Positions 23,404 through 30,878 of a DNA stretch of 39,731 nucleotides are shown in pieces. Each line of letters starts with the position of its first letter. Positions within the stretch are counted from its first letter, which is position 1. The DNA comes from Methanoculleus sp. (GTDB lineage Archaea; Halobacteriota; Methanomicrobia; Methanomicrobiales; Methanomicrobiaceae). Location of the stretch: positions 1 to 39,731 of the forward strand of contig DSDF01000069.1 of assembly GCA_011048835.1 (NCBI GenBank), read 5' to 3'. The notes beneath the pieces were generated by a model. The model was given only the letters and a program-made list of their open reading frames with translations. It was not told where the DNA came from and made no database searches. The position numbers and the translations under genes are program-made.

Positions 23404-23886
23404 ATGGCATGGAGACGCAGATATCCAATGCGCCCGTTGTGGGACGAATTCGACCAGATGATGGCTGAGATGGAGGACCGGTTCCAGCGGATGTTCCAGG
23501 GAGCTGGCCTTCCCACGCCCTCCGAAATGGGATCCCGGGTGCTTCCCGCCCTCAGGGGAGAATTCCGCGTGGATGTGCGGGAGCATGAAGATGAAGTGGT
23601 CGTGGTTGCCGATCTCCCCGGCGTGGAAAAGGAGGGCGTGCAGCTCAGGCTTGTCGACCCGAACCTCCTCCTCATCAAGACCGAGCGGCGCACGGAAACA
23701 GAGGAGACCGGCGAGAAAGAGGGGTATTACATGCGAGAGCGGCAGTACGGCTCGATGAGCCGCACGGTTGCGCTCCCCGTCGACGTCACCGAAGAGGCTT
23801 CGACCGCAAGTTTCAAGAACGGCGTGCTGGAAGTGCACCTCAAAAAACTGGTCAAAGAGGAGGGCACCCACATTCCCATCGAGTGA
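23404..23886 (+). CDS. Small heat-shock protein Hsp20
   Basis: This 160-residue holdase has a short N-terminal arm (1-55, Met/Arg-rich), an alpha-crystallin domain (about 56-148: EFRVDVREHEDEVVVVADLPGV through FKNGVLEVHLKK) and the C-terminal IPI motif (THIPIE) that docks oligomers. ATG 23404 has SD GAGGT at 23393-23397; an in-frame ATG at 23380 is disfavoured. Both a dyad and a hairpin lie upstream, and a hairpin with T-run terminator lies 35 bp downstream, so it appears to be a single-gene unit. It probably works with archaeal chaperonin and prefoldin to hold unfolded proteins. Confidence 0.96.
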   Translation: MAWRRRYPMRPLWDEFDQMMAEMEDRFQRMFQGAGLPTPSEMGSRVLPALRGEFRVDVREHEDEVVVVADLPGVEKEGVQLRLVDPNLLLIKTERRTETEETGEKEGYYMRERQYGSMSRTVALPVDVTEEASTASFKNGVLEVHLKKLVKEEGTHIPIE

Positions 23887-23920
23887 ACGCGCACACCCGC
23901 CGGTTCACGCACCCACCCGG

Positions 23921-23955
23921 CCCCGTATTACACGGGGATCTGTCTTTCGTTTTTT
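23921..23955 (+). terminator. Intrinsic-type terminator after hsp20
   Basis: CCCCGT-ATTAC-ACGGGG gives a 6-bp GC-rich stem with a 5-base loop, followed by a T-rich stretch ending in six Ts (23950-23955). It starts about 35 bp after the hsp20 stop. Confidence 0.6.
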
Positions 23956-24002
23956 CCCGGCATCGATTCATTGATGTGGAGGGAAGGGTAAACAATGTGC
24001 AG

Positions 24003-24788
24003 ATGGACAAGAAAAAGGTCAGGAATTATATGACCTACGACGTCGTCACCGTCGAGGCGAAAGGGACGGCGAAAGACGTCATTGAAACCATAAAAAAAAC
24101 CAACCATGATGGATTCCCCGTCGTCAGGGCCGGGGAGGTGGTTGGCTATGTCTCCGCGAGAGACCTGCTGTTCACCCATCCCGACACCCCGGTCGAGCGG
24201 ATCATGTCAAAACACCTTATCGTCGCCGACCCGGAAATGAGCATCAACGACGCGGCGAGGGTGATATTCAGGTCCGGTATCCAGAAACTGCCCGTCGTCG
24301 ACGAGGACAACAGGCTCATCGGGATCATCTCGAATGCCGACGTCATCAGGTCACAGATCGAGCATGTCTCTCCGGAAAAGGTTTTTAAATTCATAGAAAC
24401 CCTGAAAACACTGCACGGGGTCGAGCCCACGCTCAAGCGAGGGAGCGTGCCGATCGACGAACTCCTCCCCACCCAGTCAAAGATCTACGAGGACGAACTG
24501 GAAGGAAGAATCTACGAGATTAAAAAAGGGCTTGCCGAGCCGCTGATCGTCGTCAGGCAGCCAGGACGCCTCATCCTCGTCGACGGGCACCACCGGACCA
24601 TCGCGGCGAAGCGCCTTGCACTCAAGTACCTGGATGCATATATCATCGAGATCGCGGAGGACATAGAACTGGGCATGGAAAAAACAGCGCGGGCAATGAA
24701 CCTCACAACCCTGGACGATATCAAGGTCCTGGATTATGCCCGGCATCCACTCGTCGCCCTCACCCACCGCCTCGTGCGGCACGGCTAA
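24003..24788 (+). CDS. CBS-pair protein with ParB-like domain
   Basis: This 261-residue protein joins two CBS domains (about 8-120, with MTYDVVTVEAKGTAKD, GFPVVRAGEVVGYVSARD, MSKHLIVADPEMSIND and KLPVVDEDNRLIGIISNAD) to a ParB/sulfiredoxin-fold domain (about 145-255) containing VPIDELLPTQ, GLAEPLIVVRQPGRLILVDG and GHHRTIAAKRL. CBS pairs bind adenosyl ligands. The GHHR box also occurs in ParB-related ADP-dependent serine kinases, so a nucleotide-using enzyme is as likely as a partition protein; no ParA partner is near. ATG 24003 has GGAGGGAAGGG about 15 nt upstream; GTG 23997 is an alternative. The stop overlaps the convergent nucleotidyltransferase gene by four bases. Confidence 0.85.
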   Translation: MDKKKVRNYMTYDVVTVEAKGTAKDVIETIKKTNHDGFPVVRAGEVVGYVSARDLLFTHPDTPVERIMSKHLIVADPEMSINDAARVIFRSGIQKLPVVDEDNRLIGIISNADVIRSQIEHVSPEKVFKFIETLKTLHGVEPTLKRGSVPIDELLPTQSKIYEDELEGRIYEIKKGLAEPLIVVRQPGRLILVDGHHRTIAAKRLALKYLDAYIIEIAEDIELGMEKTARAMNLTTLDDIKVLDYARHPLVALTHRLVRHG

Positions 24789-25963
24789 GATCCGTTGCAC
24801 TGGGTTTCGAACTCTTCGTTGAGCAGGTGCTCCTTGACCACGGCATGGTCGGGAACGATCACTTCCGGCCAGACCCTTGTGCCTGCATGGATCACCACAT
24901 TGTTTTTGATCACCGCTCTGGGCCCGATCACGGTTTCGTTCTCGATGTTGCAAGCATCGCCTATCACCGCACCGTTGTCGATGATACTCCCGCTGATGGT
25001 CGTCGACCTCCCCACCGTGATGCCGCTATAGAGCGACGAGGAGAAGATCTTCGTGTCCGGCCCTATCACGCAGTGGTCCCCGATGCTCGTATAGGGACCG
25101 ATGAGAACATTTTCGTAGATCACGACTCCGGACCCGATGGACACCGGCCCGATGATCTGGGAATTCTCGCCAACCGTAATGGAGTGCCCGAGATCGACCG
25201 GACCGACCACATTCGCCCCCCTGACCGTCAGATCACCTTTGATACGCGTGTACTCCAGCTCGTTGAGCTCCCACTGTTCGGCCTGCCGGAGCGACCGGGG
25301 GCTGCCCACGTCGGTCCAGTTGCCCCGGGCGAGCCAGCCTCTCAGCACCTGCCCCTGGTTCATGAGCAGGGGGAAGAGGTTTTTGGCGAAATCATACTGC
25401 GTCTGCGGAGGGATATAGTCGAAAATATCGGGGTTGCAGACGTACATGCCCGTACTCGCAAGATTGGAGAAGATCTCTCCGGGCGACGGCTTTTCCTTGA
25501 ACCGCTTGATGTGATAGTTGACATCGATCTCGGCAATCCCGAACTCGCAGGGCTCGTCGATGGAGAGCAGGGCGATCGAGGCGATGGCATCGCTGCGCAG
25601 GTGATCCCGGAAAAATGCGAGGAGATCGATATCGGTCACGTGATCCCCTCCCACGACCAGAAACGGTGTGTCCCCCAGGTACTCCTGGGCGTTCTTCACG
25701 CTTCCGGCGGTGCCGAGCTTGATCGTTTCGGGCACATAGGTCACCTCCACCCCGAAGAGAGACCCGTCCCCCAGCGCCTCCTGCACCGCATTGCCCTTGT
25801 AGCCCACCGTCACGATCACTTCCGTGAACCCGAGGTGGGAGAGATGGGCAACGAGGTGCTGAATGGAAGGCTTGTTGACGATGGGGATGCATGCCTTGGG
25901 GCGCTCGAAGGTGAGAGGGCGCAGGCGGGTCCCCTCGCCCCCGCACATGATGCAGACTTTCAT
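24785..25963 (-). CDS. Sugar-phosphate nucleotidyltransferase with left-handed beta-helix domain
   Basis: This 392-residue protein has an N-terminal nucleotidyltransferase domain (CGGEGTRLRPLTFERPK at 7-23, and GGDHVTDIDL) and a C-terminal hexapeptide beta-helix (about 250-380, with many V/I-G repeats such as VGPVDLGHSITVGENSQIIG). It resembles archaeal NDP-sugar synthases of the GlmU/GCD1 type, which activate GlcNAc-1-P or glucose-1-P and may also carry acetyltransferase activity. Substrate cannot be fixed from sequence. It stands alone, diverging from the YkgJ-type gene. An AT-rich TATA-like stretch (25975-25995) and no SD suggest a short or absent leader. Confidence 0.88.
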   Translation of the reverse strand: MKVCIMCGGEGTRLRPLTFERPKACIPIVNKPSIQHLVAHLSHLGFTEVIVTVGYKGNAVQEALGDGSLFGVEVTYVPETIKLGTAGSVKNAQEYLGDTPFLVVGGDHVTDIDLLAFFRDHLRSDAIASIALLSIDEPCEFGIAEIDVNYHIKRFKEKPSPGEIFSNLASTGMYVCNPDIFDYIPPQTQYDFAKNLFPLLMNQGQVLRGWLARGNWTDVGSPRSLRQAEQWELNELEYTRIKGDLTVRGANVVGPVDLGHSITVGENSQIIGPVSIGSGVVIYENVLIGPYTSIGDHCVIGPDTKIFSSSLYSGITVGRSTTISGSIIDNGAVIGDACNIENETVIGPRAVIKNNVVIHAGTRVWPEVIVPDHAVVKEHLLNEEFETQCNGS

Positions 25964-26058
25964 GGATACTATGTGGATTTTTATCTATTTTTAGTGTATG
26001 GGGGGGCCGATTCTCTCAGACCAAAACATTATCGCCCGCTCCCGCAAGACTATAGATT

Positions 26059-26547
26059 ATGGTGGAATTCGTATGCACGTTATGCGGGCGTTGTTGCATG
26101 GGAATGGGAAAATACGTCAAAATCAAGGGCTCGATGGGACCAAACACATACATCAGCGTACACGAGCTGAGCAACGAGACCGTGTACGCCACCGTGGAGA
26201 AACCCTATCGCACCACCTTTGACCCTGACGAGCGGGACACACCGGAGGAGTGGTGCCCCTTCCTCGCGGAGGGAGAAGAGGAGGGGACCTATGTCTGCGT
26301 CATCCACGGCACCCGCCCCGGATTCTGCAGGGACTTCGTCTGCGCCAGCATGCGCATCTATACGCAGGACGGCGTGGAAGCAGGCAAGGTATCGGGGAAG
26401 GGAAGCCTGGTCTCCTCAGATGCGCAACTCAATACGCTCTGGAAAGAACAGATCAACCCGATCATTACCGGCACTGATGAGGCGTGGAAAACAAAGGCTA
26501 TCGAGGTGCTCGAACCGGAAGGTTACCGCATCGAGGTCTATGACTGA
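26059..26547 (+). CDS. YkgJ-type cysteine-cluster protein
   Basis: This 162-residue protein shows the YkgJ (CxxCxxCC) family pattern: CTLCGRCCMGMGKYVKI near the N terminus, then WCPFL, CVIHGTRPGFC and RDFVC. These eight or so Cys likely bind a metal or Fe-S cluster, but the family has no settled function. The C-terminal half is helical and lacks Cys. No SD is evident before ATG 26059. Its stop overlaps the start of a second small Cys-cluster gene by eight bases, so the two are probably made together. Confidence 0.88.
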   Translation: MVEFVCTLCGRCCMGMGKYVKIKGSMGPNTYISVHELSNETVYATVEKPYRTTFDPDERDTPEEWCPFLAEGEEEGTYVCVIHGTRPGFCRDFVCASMRIYTQDGVEAGKVSGKGSLVSSDAQLNTLWKEQINPIITGTDEAWKTKAIEVLEPEGYRIEVYD

Positions 26548-26806
26548 AGCACGGGCGAGGGAACTGCCTGTGGAACGGGGACATGTACAGTGCACCCCGG
26601 CGAGGCGTGAAGAGCTGGTGAAATGCCGGTTCTGCGTTCATTCAACTCATTTCATGGTGGAAGGGCGCTGGGTGGGCTCGCCCGCACGCGCCTACTGCCG
26701 GGTACAACGCTCCACGGAAGCGGTAGACCTTGATGCGGTCGCGATGGTTCGCTGCGACGATAGCGCCGGGGAAGGGTTCCGGAGTATCATGAGCATTATC
26801 AGCTGA
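26540..26806 (+). CDS. Small Cys-cluster protein, unknown
   Basis: This 88-residue protein has Cys at 18, 29, 32, 53 and 72. CRFC (29-32) plus C53 in ARAYCRVQ could bind zinc or an Fe-S cluster. I recognise no named family. The start is inside the last codons of the YkgJ-type gene (26540-26547), with GAGGT directly before it, so it is translationally coupled and likely a functional partner. The long overlapping open frame starting further upstream is the same reading frame running antisense-like through the YkgJ gene and is not real coding. The 3' end is 14 bp from the convergent RHH-like gene. Confidence 0.65.
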   Translation: MTEARARELPVERGHVQCTPARREELVKCRFCVHSTHFMVEGRWVGSPARAYCRVQRSTEAVDLDAVAMVRCDDSAGEGFRSIMSIIS

Positions 26807-26820
26807 CAGCCCTCCGGGCA

Positions 26821-27153
26821 CTACCAGAATTTCCACCATTTTTTCGACTGGAAAGGTACCACGCCTGCTTCCTCTTCCCGCTCACGCTCGACGGTATGGC
26901 GGATGCGCCGCAGCTCACGCTGCATCTCGACGAACTCCTCTTTCAGTTCATTGATGTTCTTGCGTATGATTTCAAATTCCTCAAAAGAGCGGCACTGTTC
27001 GATCTTGATGGAACCCCCCTCCGTGACATGGGTGATTCCCGCTTCGATCAACTCGAGAATTGCCTTGTCTCTCTTGATTGACCGACCGCTCGCATACTGG
27101 TCGATCATATCCACCAGTTCGGGATCGAGAGTGAAGGATAACCGCATGACCAT
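26821..27153 (-). CDS. Ribbon-helix-helix-like protein with coiled coil and Trp-rich tail
   Basis: This 110-residue protein starts MRLSFTLDPELVDMIDQYAS after a possible two-residue extension. A strand followed by two helices (about 3-45) fits a ribbon-helix-helix DNA-binding fold. A heptad-patterned coiled coil follows (about 60-95, IIRKNINELKEEFVEMQREL), and the end is SKKWWKFW, an unusual cluster of aromatic and basic residues. SD GAGGTG precedes ATG 27153 by four nt. It lies 33 bp downstream of cobyric acid synthase, probably on the same transcript. DNA binding and membrane or partner contact by the tail are inferences. Confidence 0.7.
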   Translation of the reverse strand: MVMRLSFTLDPELVDMIDQYASGRSIKRDKAILELIEAGITHVTEGGSIKIEQCRSFEEFEIIRKNINELKEEFVEMQRELRRIRHTVEREREEEAGVVPFQSKKWWKFW

Positions 27154-27186
27154 GGCACACCTCAGAAACGTACCCGACGTCCCTGC

Positions 27187-28662
27187 TTATACACTGGTAT
27201 CTCCCTCATGCTTGAAAAATGATACAATGTAGTCCATATCGCAGTGCTGTTCGTAATGGTCGGCGAGCGTGTCGTACGGAGAACGATCCTGCACGCCGCA
27301 GTCCCCGGCAGCATTGCAGGAGTACGCAAGCCCTTTTTTCCGGTAGAGATAGGAGAGCAATGCATCGATGGCGTTTTCGTTGACAAATAGGCCGTGCATA
27401 TAGGTCCCGAAGACAAGACCGTCCTCGGTGACTGCCCCTTCCCCGTCGAACGCCTGGCAGACGTCCTCTCCAAGCGTCTCTCCCATATGAATCTCGTAGC
27501 CTGCTACGCACCCCATTTCACTGAGGATGGGAGACACGGGGGCCGCCTCCCGTTCCACCTGAACCGTGGTCTTTTCGTAGGTGTCGAACCGGGTGGTGAC
27601 ATCGAGCAGGCCGAAACCCGGGAACCTGCCCGTCCCGCCCTCGATCCCCGTATCGATGATCTCTCTGCCGAGCATCTGGTAGCCGCCGCAGATGCCGATG
27701 ATGGGGATATGGCGCCGCCTTGCGCAGAAAAGCTCGTCGCTGGCACCAGAACGGCGCAGGACGGCGAGATCCTCGATTGTGTTCTTGGTTCCGGGAATGA
27801 TGATGCAGTCATACGCCTCAAGCGAGGATCCCGGATCCACGTAGTCCACCGCCACACGCTGTTCCAGCAGCTCGAAATCGGTGAAATTGGAGATCCGGGG
27901 CAGGCGGAGAATCGCGATGCGCACCGGGGCGTCCTTCCGGTGCTTGTCACCGATGGAGAGCGAATCCTCGCTGGGGAGCGGAATATCGGCAAAGGGGATG
28001 ACGCCTATCACGGGCACACCGCAGATCGCCTCGATCCGGGCGATGCCATCCTCGAACAGGGACGGGTCACCCCTGAACTTGTTGATGATGACCCCGGCGA
28101 CGAGCGGGCGCACATCGTCAGGCAACAACGCGATGGTCCCGAAGAGCTGGGCGAAAACCCCTCCCCGCTCGATATCCCCCACAAGGATAATCGGCAATGC
28201 CAGCCGCCGGGCAAGGAGGATATTGGCGATATCCCGGTCATAGAGATTCAGTTCTGCGGCGCCGCCCGCACCCTCGACGACCACCTGCCCGTACTGCTCC
28301 TCGAGACGGCGGAAGGCAGCGACCGCTTCCTCGAGCAGAAACTCCGTCTCACGGTAGTAATCCCCGATATACACGTCGCGATACGGCTTTCCGAGTAGCA
28401 CCACCTGCGAGGTGCGGTCCCCCTTTGGCTTGAGGAGCACGGGGTTCATGTCGGCATGCGGCCCGGTGCAGGCAGCATGCGCCTGCATCGCCTGTGCCAT
28501 CCCGATCTCCCGGCCGTCCGCGGTGACGTAGGAATTATTACTCATATTCTGGGATTTAAACGGAGCCACACCGATATTCCGGCGAACGAGGCTCCTGCAT
28601 ATCGCCGCTACCGTCACGCTCTTTCCGACGTGCGAAGCGGTTCCGAGCACCATCAGCGACAT
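27187..28662 (-). CDS. cbiP: Cobyric acid synthase CbiP/CobQ
   Basis: This enzyme amidates four carboxyl groups of adenosyl-cobyrinate diamide, a late step of B12 synthesis, using glutamine and ATP. The 491-residue product has the DethiobiotinSynthetase-like P-loop domain ([19 protein letters not shown]), the [11 protein letters not shown] and MAQAMQA motifs, and a C-terminal glutamine amidotransferase domain with nucleophile region [12 protein letters not shown] and a late YMHGLF with the catalytic His. No SD is seen; a TATA-like element about 30 bp upstream, shared with nrdJ on the other strand, suggests a leaderless message. The divergent neighbour is B12-dependent, so the two are linked by cofactor. 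Confidence 0.95.
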   Translation of the reverse strand: MSLMVLGTASHVGKSVTVAAICRSLVRRNIGVAPFKSQNMSNNSYVTADGREIGMAQAMQAHAACTGPHADMNPVLLKPKGDRTSQVVLLGKPYRDVYIGDYYRETEFLLEEAVAAFRRLEEQYGQVVVEGAGGAAELNLYDRDIANILLARRLALPIILVGDIERGGVFAQLFGTIALLPDDVRPLVAGVIINKFRGDPSLFEDGIARIEAICGVPVIGVIPFADIPLPSEDSLSIGDKHRKDAPVRIAILRLPRISNFTDFELLEQRVAVDYVDPGSSLEAYDCIIIPGTKNTIEDLAVLRRSGASDELFCARRRHIPIIGICGGYQMLGREIIDTGIEGGTGRFPGFGLLDVTTRFDTYEKTTVQVEREAAPVSPILSEMGCVAGYEIHMGETLGEDVCQAFDGEGAVTEDGLVFGTYMHGLFVNENAIDALLSYLYRKKGLAYSCNAAGDCGVQDRSPYDTLADHYEQHCDMDYIVSFFKHEGDTSV

Positions 28663-28687
28663 GAGAATACAAGAACTCTGCGGGATG

Positions 28688-28698
28688 ATTTAATAAAT
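28688..28698. promoter_or_regulatory. Symmetric TATA box shared by cbiP (-) and nrdJ (+)
   Basis: ATTTAATAAAT reads as a TATA box on both strands. Its centre (about 28693) is roughly 28 bp from the nrdJ ATG at 28721 and about 31 bp from the cbiP ATG at 28662. Both genes lack an SD, so one element could serve two near-leaderless divergent messages. Inferred from spacing; start sites are not known. Confidence 0.5.
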
Positions 28699-28720
28699 GG
28701 CAATGGTCTATCACCATATC

Positions 28721-30361
28721 ATGCACCTGTCTTCCACCAGCCGCCTTCTTTTACAGGACCGCTATCTTCTCGATGGCGAATCGCCGAAGGAACTCTGGTC
28801 GCGTGTGGCCGGTGCGGTAGATGGCACAAAGGCAAAGGATTTCATCTATCTGATGGAAAACCTCCTCTTCCTGCCCAATTCGCCCACCCTCATGAACGCG
28901 GGGACGCCGCTGGGGCAGCTTTCGGCCTGCTTTGTCCTTCCCGTCGAAGACTCCCTCGAACGCATTTTTCAAACGCTTACCCATATGGCCCTCACGCACA
29001 AGAGTGGAGGAGGTACCGGCTTTTCATTCAGCCGGATTCGCCCGCGGGGCGACGTGGTCGAGCGCACGAGCGGGATAGCCAGCGGGCCGCTCTCGTTTAT
29101 CAGGGTCTTTGATGCCGCAACGGCAGCGGTCAAGCAGGGAGGGAAACGGCGCGGGGCCAACATGGGCGTGCTCGCAAGCTCCCATCCCGATATCATGGAG
29201 TTCATCCGCGCAAAAACCGGCGGTGGGCTGACGAATTTCAACCTCTCCGTGGGGTATGATGCGCACTATTTCCAGTGCCTGAGCACGCGAACGCCGTATC
29301 CTCTCATAAATCCCCGTGACGGAGAGATCTGGGCCGAGATCGATCCGCAGGAGATCTGGCGGGCATGCGCAGAGGCAGCATGGGCATGCGGCGATCCGGG
29401 AGTGCTTTTTCTCGACGAGATTAACCGTAAAAACACCGTCCCGGGATGCGGGGTGATCGAGGCAACAAACCCCTGTGGGGAACAGCCGCTCTTCCCGTAC
29501 GAGAGCTGCAACCTCGGCAGCATCAACCTCTCGGCGTGCGTGAAGCACAACGACATCGATTGCGACTTGCTCACGTACGTCATCCGCACCGCCGTCGACT
29601 TCCTCGATGCGGTGATCGACGTCAACAGGTTTCCGGTGGCGGAAATCGCCGAGCAGACACGCGCGACACGAAAAATAGGGCTTGGTGTTATGGGGTTTGC
29701 CGAAATGCTCATCCTGCTCGGCATCCCCTACGCGTCGAAGGAAGCGATCGCTATTGCAGGGGAGGTGATGGGGCATGTCCATCGGGAAGCGCGCGCGCGT
29801 TCCGCAGAACTCGGGGAGTGGAGGGGTTCCTTTCCGGCCATCGACAGGAGCATCTTTTCAGGGCCGATGCGCAATGCCACGGTCACCACCATCGCCCCCA
29901 CCGGATCGCTGCATATCATTGCCGACACGTCGAGCGGCATCGAGCCGCTCTTCACGCTCGCCTACCACCGGACAATAGCCCACCGCACCGTCAACTCGGT
30001 CAACCGGCTTCTCACCGAACTGGCGGAAACGAGAGCGGATGGCAGTGCAATTCTCGAGGAGGTGAGAAAGGCCGGCAGCATCCAGCACCTGCCGCTCGAT
30101 GAGCATATCAGAGAACTGTTCAGGACCGCCGACGAGATTTCCCCTGAGCACCATGTGCGGATGCAGGCGGCGTTCCAGCAATATACCGACAACGCGGTCT
30201 CGAAAACAGTCAATATACCCGAATCGGTCACTGTAGAGGATGTCGAGAGTATCTTTTCCCGCGCGCGCACGCTGGGCTGCAAGGGAATCACCGTCTACCG
30301 GGAGAACAGCAAATCAGAGCAGGTAATCCACAGAGGGTGCGACGTATGCGCCGTAGAATGA
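28721..30361 (+). CDS. nrdJ: Adenosylcobalamin-dependent (class II) ribonucleotide reductase NrdJ
   Basis: NrdJ reduces ribonucleotides to deoxyribonucleotides via an adenosylcobalamin-generated thiyl radical. The 546-residue product has the N-terminal family start (LLLQDRYLL, WSRVA), LSACFVLPVEDS with the first redox Cys, HKSGGGTGFSFSRIRPRG, the NPCGE loop (nt 29468-29482; radical Cys plus Asn and Glu), APTGS and a C-terminal CDVC pair for re-reduction. No ATP-cone domain is present, so it is shorter than many class II enzymes. ATG 28721 fits the family start and the TATA spacing; ATG 28697 and 28703 lie within the TATA element and are less likely. B12 comes from a pathway whose gene cbiP diverges from it. 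Confidence 0.95.
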   Translation: MHLSSTSRLLLQDRYLLDGESPKELWSRVAGAVDGTKAKDFIYLMENLLFLPNSPTLMNAGTPLGQLSACFVLPVEDSLERIFQTLTHMALTHKSGGGTGFSFSRIRPRGDVVERTSGIASGPLSFIRVFDAATAAVKQGGKRRGANMGVLASSHPDIMEFIRAKTGGGLTNFNLSVGYDAHYFQCLSTRTPYPLINPRDGEIWAEIDPQEIWRACAEAAWACGDPGVLFLDEINRKNTVPGCGVIEATNPCGEQPLFPYESCNLGSINLSACVKHNDIDCDLLTYVIRTAVDFLDAVIDVNRFPVAEIAEQTRATRKIGLGVMGFAEMLILLGIPYASKEAIAIAGEVMGHVHREARARSAELGEWRGSFPAIDRSIFSGPMRNATVTTIAPTGSLHIIADTSSGIEPLFTLAYHRTIAHRTVNSVNRLLTELAETRADGSAILEEVRKAGSIQHLPLDEHIRELFRTADEISPEHHVRMQAAFQQYTDNAVSKTVNIPESVTVEDVESIFSRARTLGCKGITVYRENSKSEQVIHRGCDVCAVE

Positions 30362-30374
30362 AAGGCATGCCAAC

Positions 30375-30384
30375 AAATATATAA
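30375..30384 (+). promoter_or_regulatory. TATA box of aIF1
   Basis: AAATATATAA is the clearest TATA box in the window and sits 33-24 bp before ATG 30408, in the 46-bp gap after nrdJ. The predicted start falls at about 30405-30408, giving a very short or absent leader although AAGGT lies nearby. Confidence 0.7.
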
Positions 30385-30407
30385 GGAGAACTTGAAGGTA
30401 CTGAGTA

Positions 30408-30713
30408 ATGAACGGTGGTATCTGTCCAAAATGTGGACTGCCGAAAGAATTGTGTATCTGTGAAGAGGTTGCAAAGGAACAACAGCGCATCAACGTGCAC
30501 ATCAACAGAAGGCGGTATGGCAAAGAGGTCACTGTGATCGACGGACTTGACCCCTATGATATCGATCTCGAGGAACTCCAGAAGTTCCTGAAAGGCAAAC
30601 TTGCCTGCGGCGGGACGGTCAAGGGGCATTCCATCGAGCTCCAGGGCAACCATCGTGAGCGGGTGAAAAAGCTCCTCTCAGAAAAGGGATATAAACTGGA
30701 CAATATCTCCTGA
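30408..30713 (+). CDS. Translation initiation factor aIF1 (SUI1)
   Basis: aIF1 binds the 30S P-site and controls start-codon selection. The 101-residue product has an N-terminal zinc ribbon ([13 protein letters not shown], four Cys) as in archaeal aIF1, followed by the SUI1 fold: [33 protein letters not shown] and the C-terminal [20 protein letters not shown]. It has its own TATA box, and two T6 runs follow its stop, so it is probably expressed independently of nrdJ. Confidence 0.96.
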   Translation: MNGGICPKCGLPKELCICEEVAKEQQRINVHINRRRYGKEVTVIDGLDPYDIDLEELQKFLKGKLACGGTVKGHSIELQGNHRERVKKLLSEKGYKLDNIS

Positions 30714-30718
30714 AATCC

Positions 30719-30746
30719 CGGTTTTTTCCGAGACCATCTTTTTTCG
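30719..30746 (+). terminator. Oligo-T terminator after aIF1
   Basis: Two runs of six Ts (30722-30727 and 30739-30744) follow the aIF1 stop. Tandem oligo-T tracts are the usual archaeal termination signal. The remaining sequence to 30878 contains no gene. Confidence 0.6.
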
Positions 30747-30878
30747 AACTACTTGAGAGCGTCGCGCCGCCTCCTCGCATGTTCACGATATCGACAGAAA
30801 GGGGCCGCGGACGCTCGATGAAGCTCATCATTCGCCTGCAGCGCCAGGGTTGTTGCGGTGAGTGGAAAAGAGAAGCCT

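Noticed and set aside
24827-26170. 447-codon plus-strand frame
   Set aside because: It is antisense to the nucleotidyltransferase and enters the YkgJ-type gene in another frame. It is an effect of high GC content.
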